A stretch of DNA of 64,000 nucleotides, from positions 9,064,418 to 9,128,417 of the forward strand of contig JALJCS010000028.1 of assembly GCA_023055355.1 (NCBI GenBank). The letters are read 5' to 3'. Under the pieces are notes generated by a model. That model was not told the origin of the DNA. It searched no databases and saw nothing but the letters and a program-made list of their open reading frames with translations. This stretch comes from Agelaius tricolor. Taxonomy: Eukaryota > Chordata > Aves > Passeriformes > Icteridae. Numbering within the stretch: position 1 is the first letter of the stretch; every line of letters begins with the position of its first letter. The position numbers were made by a program, and so were the translations under genes. This document shows, piece after piece, positions 51,840-61,700 of this stretch.

Positions 51840-52020
51840 TGATTTTAGAGCTCAGCTTTGTCACTTGATCCTGGTTTGGTTTTTTTAGAGCTCAGATCTG
51901 CCACTTGATCTTGATTTCAGAGCCCAGCTTTGCCATTTAATCCTGATTTTAGAGCCCAGCTTTGCCATTTAATCCTGATTTTAGAGCTCAGCTTTGCCAT
52001 TTAATCCTGATTTTAGAGCT
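51840..52020. repeat. ~45-bp repeat in TNFRSF4 3' region
   Basis: Copies of cctgattttagagctcagct; further copies flank exon 7 on its other side at 52350-52460, so the last exon sits inside the array. Confidence 0.75.
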
Positions 52021-52224
52021 CAAGGATTTGCCCAAAGGGAAAAAAAATCCACAGAAAATTCCCTCAGGAATTCTCCCAAATTCCAAAGGGAGATCTTGAG
52101 TTAATCAAGTAGTTAAACCAGCCTCCAATTAACTCCTAATTAAGCAAATCCTAATTATCCCCAGCGCTCCCTGGGCTCAGTGGGCTCAGAAGAGCAGGAC
52201 CAGGCCAGGGTGGGAGTTCTGGTG

Positions 52225-55200
52225 TCAGTTTTTGATCAGGCTGGAGTTGGAATCGATCTGCTCCTCCTGGATGGGAATCCTGCAGCTCCTCTCCTCTGGA
52301 AAACAGGGAATGGTCCCAGGGGTGAGAACAGGAGGGGACAGGACTGAGCCTGATGCTAGAGCTCAGCTTTGCCCCTAAATCCCGATTTTAAAACTCACTT
52401 GTGCCACTTAGTCCCGATTTTAGAGCTCAATTTTGCCACTTAATCCCGATTTTAGAGCTCAGCTCTTCTCAGCCAGACCTTTCCCAAGTTTGCAGGAGAA
52501 TTCAGGACATTTCAATTTCCATGGAGGCAAAAAAAAATTCCCATTTTACTCTTGGAAGTTGCTTCTGGATCCTGCCAGGAAGAGAATTCCCGGCCTAAAC
52601 TCAGGGAATTCCAGGATCAAGGGAAAATCAGGGAGAAGGAATGAAAATTCGGGATAATGAGCTCCTAATCCTAACCTGGATCAACCTCTGGAATTCTCTG
52701 CATTCCTAATTAAGAATTCTTTTATTAATTCCCAAATTTCTAACAGGGGGCCCTGGTTAATGTTTGTCCTATTTTTTTATCCCATAAAAAGGGAACTCAC
52801 TGTGCTGGGTGCTCCTCCCAGGCCCATTCCTGGTTTTTTTCTGGGCTGCCTGGATGATCAGGAGCAGGATGGAAATTCCACTCACCATCAGCAGGAGCAG
52901 GCACAGCAGGAGCAGGGATAAAGAGCCTGGAATTAGAATGGGAAAATTCCCTAAAAAACAGAGATTCCTGGTTCTGGATGGAGTTCCCAGATTCCAGAGG
53001 GAGAATCCAGAACTCTGGGAATGGAGAGGTCCAGGTGCCAGGGAAGCGTGGGATCCTGGAATGTTTGGGAAATGCAGGAATGGCTTTAGAGAAATTGGGA
53101 TTTCGCTTCCCAGGAAAGCAGCTTTACATGGATACCAAGAAGCTGGAAATGTGGGATCCTGGAATGTTGTGTGAAATACAGAAAAGAATTCAGAGAAAGT
53201 GGGAATTCCCTTCCCAGGAAAGCAGCTGGGATTGTGGGATCCTGGAATGTTGTGTGAAACACAGAAAAGAATTCAGAGAGAGTGGGAATTCCCTTCCCAG
53301 GAAAGCAATCCCAGCTGGGATTGTGGGATCCTGGAATGTTCTGTGAAATTCAGGTCTGGCTTTTGAGGAAATGGGAATTCCCTTCCCAGGAAAGCAGACT
53401 CAGATTGAAACGTGGGATCTTGGAATGTTGTGTGAAATATGGAAGAAACTTCTAAGAAAATGGGAATTCCCTTCCCAGGAAAGCAGACTCAGAGGAAATA
53501 CGGGATCCTGGAATGCTGTGTGGAATACAGAAGGGGACTCAGAGGAAGTGGGAGTTCCCTTCCCAGGAAGGCAGACTCAGAGGAAATACGGGATCCTGGA
53601 ATGCTGTGTGGAATACAGAAGGGGACTCAGAGGAAGTGGGAATTCCCTTCCCAGGAAAGCAGACTCAGAGGAAATACGGGATCCTGGAATGCTGTGTGGA
53701 ATACAGAAGGGGACTCAGAGGAAGTGGGAATTCCCTTCCCAGGCCAGCAGCCCCCAGAGCTCCCTCCCTGCCCGTGCTTACCCCACGCAGGCTCCGTGGC
53801 ACCGCCGGGGTCCCGACAAACCGCGGGGATGTCCCTGGGGCTGCCTGCCCTGGAGCTGTTCTCGGGGAATCCCGTGGGAAAGGGGTCCCTGTTTTCTGGG
53901 AATCCTGCAGGAGAGGGATCCCCGTGTTCCGGGAATTCCGCAGGAGAGGGATCCCCGTTTTCTGGGAATTCCACAGGAGAGGGATGCGGGCCAGGGCTGC
54001 TGGCACTGCCAGGGCTGCTGCTGCTGCACTGGGCGTCCTCTGTGCCCGTGCCAGCCCGGAGCGTCATCCTCCCAACACTGCTGCAGCTGGAAAAGAAATT
54101 CCAGAGGGTTTGCCAACAGGGAATCGTTCCTAAATCCCATCCACACAATCCCAATCTGTGTTTCAGCCCTACAGATTTAGGGTTTTATGCCTACATCCCA
54201 CAGGAATGGGAGGAATAATTAAATCATAAAAAATGATCTGGGATTTTTTTCCCAGCTGATTCTGGCACAGGAATTTTTTGTTCCCAAAAAAACATCCAAG
54301 AGGTTTTAAGAAAAGGTGGAAAATCCTAAAAATCCCTCAGGATCCTAAAAATCCCAAAGGATGGGATTCAGAGCACTTAGATCCAGGTTTATTTCAATTT
54401 ATTTCTCTGGATTTGGGTTTTTCTTGGAAAAATGAACCCCCCAGAGCTGCTCTGAGCACTTTGCCCCCAAAAAGAAATTTTTGCCACTACAAGGGATTTT
54501 CCCCCCAAAAAAGGATTTTTTTTCCCCCCAAAAGGGATTTTTTTCCCTCAAAAAAGGATTCCTACTTGGTCCAAGGCTGGCAGTTCTTGTTCCCTCCTCT
54601 GGAGAAAGTCCCTTCAGGACATCGGGAGCACTCTGGGGGGAAAAAGGGATTATCCAGGGAAGTGGCAGAATTCCCAGGTTCATCCACTGGGTAATTCTGA
54701 ATGATCCAAGATTATTCATTCTGGATATTACCCAGGAGGATCTCACAATTCCAGCCAGGAACTGCCACACGGGAGGCAGGATTTTGGGAAGGGTGGCACA
54801 TCCCAGAATTCCAAAGGGAATTCTAGCTGGTACATGCCTGGACTCACTGCTTCCCAAGGGAATTCCAAATCCCAACTCACCCCTTCCCAAGGGAACTCTG
54901 GCTGGCCCAATTCCCAACTATTCCCACGGGAATTGCAGATCCCAACTCACCCCTTCCCAAGGGAATTCCAAATCCCAATTCCCTGCCTCCCAAGGGAACT
55001 CTGGCTGGCTCAAATCCCAACTATTCCCAAGGGAATTCCAAATCCCAACTCACCCCTTCCCAAGGGAACTCTGGCTGGCTCAAATCCCAACTCTTCCCAA
55101 GGGAATTGCAGATCCCAACTCACCCCTTCCCAAGGGAATTCCAATTCCCAACTCTCCCCAGGGAATTGCAGATCCCAACTCACCCCTTCCCACAGGAACA

Positions 55201-56538
55201 GCCCCCGCAGGCTGGAATCCGGCCTGGCACGCACAGACCCTGTCCGAGGTTTTCTCACATGGCTTCACCTCCACGCTGCCCTTCCCTGGCCAAGGCAGAA
55301 ATTCATTAATTCCTTCATTAACAGCAACAATTAACTCCTCAGGGTTTTGGGGGTTTGGGTTTAGGAGCTGCAGAATTCAGCAATTTAACAATTAATTAGT
55401 GATTCGTAATTAATAATTAATTTAACAACTGAATCGTTCAACAATTGCGTTTGAGGACAGTGATTTTCAGGTAGGCCCTCACAACGAGATGGAAGCAGCC
55501 GGAAAAGCACCCAAAAAGGGATTTTTTCCCCAAATCCCAGCACTCACGGGCGTTGCAGATGGTGCAGCTTTTGCAGAAGCCGTGGTGGTGCTGGGAGCTG
55601 AAATATCCGTCCTGGCATGGCGAGCACACGGTGTCGGCCGAGGCCGTGCAGCGACTCCGCATCCTCTCCCCTAAAAACACCCAAAAATCAACATTCGGTG
55701 GGGTCCTGAGGGGAAAAATCCTAAATTTAATCCCTTGGGAACAAACAGTGTATCACTAGCACACGTGTTGGCTGACTCCATATCCTCTTCCCTAAAAACA
55801 TCCAAAAATTAACATTTAGTGGGGTCCTGAGGGGGAAAATCCTAAATTTAATCCTTTGGGAACAAGGATTGGCTGGGGTCGTGAGAGGAAAAATCCTAAT
55901 TTATACCCTTTGGGAACAAATCGGGATTGGTTGGGATTGTGAGGGGAAAAATCCTAAATTTCATCTTTTGGGATCAAACGGTGCCCAGAATTTGGCAGTT
56001 CTTGCTTTTTATTAAGGAGAAAAAGCCCTGGAAGTTTAGCCAGGAGGAAAAATCAACATTTAATGGAGCGGCTGAGAAGGGCTGGGGAGGGCTGAAATTG
56101 GGGAAAATGCCCCCAATTTTTGTCCCAGTGGATCCCAAATATCCCTTCCAGAGTCAGAGGAAAAGGTTTAGGAAATGCCCCTGGACTGAGGCATTTAGGA
56201 AGCAAAAAAACATCCAAAAAAGTTAAAAACCACTCTCAAAAAGGAAGATTTTTCCAATTTTGAGGTTTAAAACTTATTTTTATTAGTCTAAAAAGTATTA
56301 CACTAAAAAATAGGTATTACACTAATAAAAAAAATCGGTATTTCCCTAAAGCCCGGTTCTCCCATGCCAGCCCCCGCGGCGGGCACTCACCTGGGGCACA
56401 GTCGCTGCAGCATTTGTCATGGAAGCTGTATTGGTGCTCCTGGCATTCCAAGGCCAGGGAGCCGGAGATAGGCACGGCCAAGAGCCAGCAGAGAGTGGGA
56501 AAATTCCAGGGAATCCTTGGAAGCGCCATTCCCGCCAT
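52225..56538 (-). CDS. TNFRSF4: TNFRSF4 (OX40/CD134), TNF-receptor superfamily co-stimulatory receptor (7 exons)
   Basis: Coding exons, in transcript order, are 56391-56538, 55548-55670, 55184-55285, 54566-54632, 53782-54086, 52801-52926 and 52225-52295. Phases match and give 313 residues (human 277). A signal peptide occupies about 1-29; Met4 is an alternative start. Cysteine-rich modules include YSFHDKCCSDC (37-47), RCTASADTVCSPC (56-68), CEKTSDRVCACQAG (100-113) and CSRCPEGTFS (126-135), then QPWTNC. The stalk (168-248) is longer than in mammals because of an 11-residue repeat. The membrane helix is at about 250-275. The tail has RIPIQEEQ (296-303), the OX40 TRAF2/3/5-binding motif. OX40 sustains activated T cells after binding TNFSF4. 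Identification is firm; exon borders are read from the sequence. Confidence 0.95.
53040..53745. repeat. ~88-bp repeat in TNFRSF4 intron 5
   Basis: Eight copies marked by gggatcctggaatg and ggaattcccttcccaggaaa, increasingly similar toward the exon 5 donor; the last three are nearly identical. Confidence 0.9.
53856..53990 (-). repeat. Coding 33-bp minisatellite in the TNFRSF4 stalk
   Basis: Inside exon 5, four copies of a 33-bp unit encode an 11-residue repeat: PSPVEFPENGD, PSPAEFPEHGD, PSPAGFPENRD and PFPTGFPENS (residues 182-225). The unit is a multiple of three, so copy-number change would keep the frame and alter the distance between ligand-binding modules and membrane. Confidence 0.9.
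54870..55190 (-). repeat. Five copies of the TNFRSF4 exon 3 donor
   Basis: The exon 3 end GGAAGGG|GTGAGTTGGGAT is repeated in intron 3 with the complement of the donor beginning at 55181 (genuine), 55121, 55051, 54948 and 54878. The first extra copy lies 60 nt on and is in frame with no stop, adding 20 residues. The others shift the frame. Confidence 0.85.
55655..55900 (-). repeat. Tandem copies including the TNFRSF4 exon 2 acceptor
   Basis: A unit of about 115 bp containing the acceptor and the first ~15 nt of exon 2 (genuine at 55670/55671) recurs at about 55770-55830, with the copied TTTTTAG|GGAAGAGGAT near 55788. Partial further copies of the intron part (ggggaaaaatcctaaattta) continue to about 55980. 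Confidence 0.75.
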
Positions 56539-56569
56539 CCCCCTCAGGGAGCTGTTCCCTCACGACACC

Positions 56570-56885
56570 GGCACCGGCACCGTCCCCTCACGGCGCTGTC
56601 CCCCCAGGGCGCCTTTGCCCTCACGGTGCCTTTTTCCTCCTCACGGCGCCTTTTTCCTCCTCACGGCGCTTTTCCCCTCACTGTGCCTTTCCCCTCATGG
56701 TGCCTTTCCCTTCACGGCGCCTTTCCCCTCACTGCGCCCTTCCCTTCACGGCGCCTTTCCCCTCACTGTGTCTTTCCCCTCACTGCGCCCTTCCCTTCAC
56801 GGTGCCTTTCCCCTCACTGTGTCTTTCCCCTCACGGCTCCGTTCCCCTCACGGCTCCGTTCCCCTCACGGCTTCTCTTCCCTCAG
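56570..56885. repeat. ~17-bp GC-rich minisatellite upstream of TNFRSF4
   Basis: About 18 copies of tttcccctcacggcgcc with variants begin 30 bp upstream of the start codon, in the 5' UTR or proximal promoter. Confidence 0.9.
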
Positions 56886-57039
56886 GGCGCTGTGAGAGGC
56901 CCGCGAGCGAGAACGGCTCCGGGCGGGGACATTTGAGGGAAATTCCCGCTTTCCTCCACGCCCCTTCCCGCTCCCGGTTTGGGGTTTTTCGGCAGGAAAA
57001 GGAAATGCTGAGCTTGAGAAGGGTTTAAGGGGTAAAAGG

Positions 57040-58200
57040 AGCCCTAAGGGAGGGCAATGGGAATGGCTGGAAATGCAGGGACGGAGGAGCGCTGTGGGAA
57101 TGCCCTGGCTGAGGCGGCGGAATAGCGGGAATTGGGAAATTTCGTTTTCCAGACTGCTGGAGTTGGAGCCAGGAGCTCAGTTAAGTTCTAGGAGAGCTCC
57201 CTAGCATCACTGAATCAACAAAATAGTGGGAATTAAGGAATTTCATTTTCCAGCCTATTAGAATGGGATCCAGGGTCTCAATTTTAGGTGTTCCAGCTGC
57301 CTGGAATTGCAGCTTTACCTTCACCGACTCCAGAAAATACTGGGAATTAGAGATTCCATGCTCATGTTGTCCCAAAATTAAATTAGGATGGTGTTGGCAA
57401 AATCTCTTCATAGATAAATTACAATTATCAGTAGAATAAATTATGATTTTACTGGAATTTTTGTGTTTAAACTCATTTTATCAGAGATTATCCATGGAAT
57501 TTATTCCTCTTATTTCCCACCTCGCCCTGACAAACCTTAAAAGCAGCAGAATTTCCAAAGCATGGAGAGAAATATTTAATGGAAAATCAAAATAAAAAGG
57601 ATATAAAATCTTTTATCCAAGGAATTTAATAAAAATATCAAATAAAGAGCAGGAAAAGGGAAAGAGGGACAGCAATTACTGTATTTACATTATATTAAGA
57701 ATAAATTTAATCAAATAAAACATCTCAGATTTTCAGGAATTCTTTCCCAAAGAGGGGTTTTTCCCAGGAAAGATGGAAGCAGAGGGAAAAAATCAATTTT
57801 ATTTGGGAAAGAGCTCACCCAAAGCCTGGAATTTCCCCCAAATCATCATCAGCAGCTCATTAACAGCATTAATTAGCATAGAGCTCATTAATTTTAGCAG
57901 TGAATATTAATTAAGCAGCCATCAAACTCCATGGGAACTCCCACTGCTCTGTCCAACAGCTTAAATTCCAAAAAAACCTTCCCAATTGTTTGATTTTTAA
58001 CTAAAATCTGACATTTTAAAGCCATGATCTCCCATTCCCAGTGCAGATGTCAACAAAACAATGTCATTTTAATATTAATTTAATCTTAATTAATGTTATT
58101 TTATTTTTTAAAATTAATTCCGAAAAGGTTTTCTGTAACATTTTAAATAAATTCTTCCCCACAGCTCCCTGAAAAAATTCCATTAAATTCCCAACAACTC
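57040..58200. other. Spacer between TNFRSF4 and SDF4
   Basis: 57120-57360 holds two related ~100-bp segments (gggaattgggaaatttcgtt and relatives). The rest is AT-rich and largely unique. No gene is seen. Confidence 0.6.
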
Positions 58201-58289
58201 TTGAGGAAGCTGAGAAAAACACTGGAATTGAGTGTGGATATTCCCAGGAGGTCAAACATTCCTTGGAACCACCAAAATTCCCAAAATCC

Positions 58290-58435
58290 AACCTTTATTT
58301 GGGATTCCCTGGATCAGCAGCTGAGGGAAACAAGTATTTCAGGAGCCTCCCAAATGGAACTGGGTGTGGAGGACAAACATTCCTTGGAATCACATTTGGG
58401 AATGTTCCCTTCCCAAAACCCAACCTTTATTTGGG
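58290..58435 (-). other. Duplicated candidate poly(A) signals of SDF4
   Basis: AATAAA occurs on the minus strand at 58426-58431 and 58294-58299, 132 bp apart, each inside a copy of the same duplicated segment (ccaacctttatttgggat on the plus strand). They lie 300-440 nt past the SDF4 stop. Confidence 0.45.
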
Positions 58436-58730
58436 ATCCCCTGCATCAGCAGCTGAAGGAAACCAGGGAATATTCCAAGATCCTCCCACCCAAAATTCCA
58501 GCTGGCTCCAACACCCCCAAACCAAGGAGCAGAACTACCTGAATCCAGGAATTCCCACCGTTTTTCCTGCAGGAAAATCCTCTCCAAGGAGCGGGGACGG
58601 ACGGAAAATCGGGAATCCGCGACCACCAATTCCCGCTGCTCGGCTGAATCCTTTTTCCCTGGGATTGTTTTTGGAGGGGGGGGGTTGGGAGTGGAACAGA
58701 AAGTTCTGGAAAGGGGGAGGAGGAGGGAGC

Positions 58731-61700
58731 TCAGAACTCCTCGTGGACGTTGCGGGCGTAATCCATGAGTTTGCTGCCCGTGAAGTACTCGCTGTACTTG
58801 AGGATCTCCTCCAGCTCCAGGTGGTGGTTCTGGTTCTCGTCGGCCACGGCGATCATCTGCCGCGCCTCGTTCAGCGCGTTGTGCTCGTTCATGGGGTCCA
58901 TGTACTCCTGAAACACCGCGGCAACACCGTGAGCACGGCAAACCTGAGCATGGCACAACCGAGCACAGCACAACTGAGCATGGCAAACCTGAGCATGGCA
59001 ACACGGCCTGAGCACGGCTCAACCGAGCACGGCACAACCGAGCATGGCAAACCTGAGCATGGCAACACGGCCTGAGCACGGCTCAACCGAGCACGGCACA
59101 ACCGAGCACAGCACAACTGAGCACGGCACAACCGAGCACGGTACAACCGAGCACGGCAAAACTGAGCACGGCACAACCGAGCACAGCAACACGGCCTGAG
59201 CACGGCACAACCGAGCACGGTACAACCGAGCACGGCAAAACTGAGCACGGCACAACCGAGCACGGCAACATGGTGAGCACGGCACAACCGAGCACGGCAC
59301 AACCGAGCATGGCAAACCTGAGCATGGCAACACGGCCTGAGCACGGCTCAACCGAGCACGGCAACACGGCCTGAGCACGGCACAACCGAGCACGGCAACA
59401 CGGTGAGCACGGCACAACCGAGCACGGCACAACCGAGCACGGCAACACCGTGAGCACGGCACAACCGAGCACGGCACAACTGAGCACGGCAACACCGTGA
59501 GCACGGCACAACTGAGCACGGCAACACCGTGAGCACGGCACAACCGAGCACGGCACACCAAGCATGGCAAACCTGAGCATGGCAACACGGCCTGAGCACG
59601 GCACAACTGAGCACGGCAAACCTGAGCACGGCACAACCAAGCACGGCACAACCGAGCACGGCAAACCTGAGCACGGCACAACCGAGCACGGCACAACCGA
59701 GCACGGCACAACCGAGCATGGCAAACCTGAGCACGGCACAACCGAGCACGGCACAACCGAGCACGGCACAACCGAGCACGGCCTGGGCTGCTCCCACAGC
59801 CCCAACAACCCCTGCCCCGGCCCAAAGCAGGGACAGGGTCTGTAACAAGCATTTCATGGGGGTTTTCCTGGTTTCTAGGCTGCTACCAAAGAAATCAAAG
59901 ATTTCTGTGGGTCATTCAATGAAAAATTTCTGGATTTTGGGCTGCAAATTAAACTCGGGAAAAAATTCCTGTTAAAAATGAAGGATTATCAATTTTCAGG
60001 ACCTAAATTCTCTCATTTTTCCCTGCTTTGTTTGGCTGTTCCCACAGATTATTTTAAAATGAAAAGAACATGAAATTAAAATGCAATTAACACGAAATTA
60101 AAATTAAATGGAAATACTCAATTTTTTAATAAAAAAATGAGCTGAAAGTGAATTTGTGATGTTTTTAGAGCCGTGTTTTGGAATAACTGGCTGGCAAAGG
60201 ACGAGGACCCACCTCCAGCTCCTCCATGGTGACGATGCCGTCGCGGTTGGCGTCGATGACCTCCTGGAACTCCTTCCTCCTGTCCCTCACCCAGTCATCG
60301 TCGATGTCCTGAGCCTGCTGGTTCTCCACCGTGCCCACGGGCAGGGAGATGAACTCTGACAGGGTCAGCTTCTTATCCCCGTCCTGATCTGGGAAAAGCA
60401 CACACGTTACAACAGATTCCCTTCATTCCCGTTAAAATCCACAAAAAATTAAAACACCTTCATTTCATTCCCATGAAAATGGGTATTTCCTACTGAGCTG
60501 TGAAAAAACCAAACCCCTCCCACTACCCACAGACAAATGGGAATCCATGGAACTCCACCAGACTATTCCATCCCAAAATCCACATAAAAAATGAGAATCC
60601 ATGAAATCCATGGATAGAATTCCCAAGAAATCCCAGCTTACCTAAATCACGGATAATGTCCTGCACCATGAAGTGCAGCATGCCCCAAATATCCAAATAC
60701 AAATGGGAATCCATGGATAGAATTCCCAGCCCAGCCCAGCTTACCGAGGTCACGGACGATCTCCTGCACCATGAAGTGCAGCATGCCCCAAATATCCAAA
60801 TACAAATGGGAATCCATGGAATCCATGGACAGAATTCCCAGGCCAGCCCCACTTACCGAGGTCGCGGACGATCTCCTGCACCATGAAGTGCAGCATGCCC
60901 CAAATATCAAATACAAATGGGAATCCATGGAATTCATGGATAGAATTCCCAGGCCAGCCCATCTTACCGAGGTCACGGACGATCTCCTGCACCATGAAGT
61001 GCAGCATGCCCCAAATATCCAAATACAAATGGGAATCCATGGACAGAATTCCCAGGAAAGCCCATCTTACCGAGGTCGCGGACGATCTCCTGCACCATGA
61101 AGTGCAGCATGCCCCAAATATCCAAATACAAATGGGAATCCATGGAATCCATGGACAGAATTCCCAGGCCAGCCCCACTTACCGAGGTCGCGGACGATCT
61201 CCTGCACCATGAAGTGCAGCATGCCCCAAATATCCAAATACAAATGGGAATCCATGGAATTCATGGACAGAATTGCCAGGCCAGCCCCACTTACCGAGGT
61301 CACGGACGATCTCCTGCACCATGAAGTGCAGCATGCCGCGGCTGTGCTCGGGGTGCAGGAAGGACAGGAACTCCTGCTCGCTCAGCAGCAGGTCCGGGGG
61401 GGGATTGTCCGCCTGGTACCAGCGATCCTTCAGATTGTCCAGCACTTCCTGCGCTGCAACGGCACCGCGGGGCTGGGATGGCGTCCCAGGGCTCATCCCA
61501 AACCCAAACCTTTGGGATTGGAACTCATCCCAAACCCTGCACCTCTGGAATCACAGCTCATCCCAAACCCTGCAACGGCACCGCGGGGCTGGCACGGCAT
61601 CCCAGGGCTCATCCCAAACCCAAACCTTTGGGATTGGAACTCATCCCAAACCCTGCACCTGCACCTTTGGGATTGCAGCTCATCCCAAACCCTGCACCGG

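Noticed and set aside
59019..59852. Cysteine-rich minus-strand frames resembling CRARLCRAQ repeats
   Set aside because: They are the translation of the 15-bp minisatellite in the last SDF4 intron. The cysteine richness is a by-product of the repeat, not a new receptor or antimicrobial peptide.
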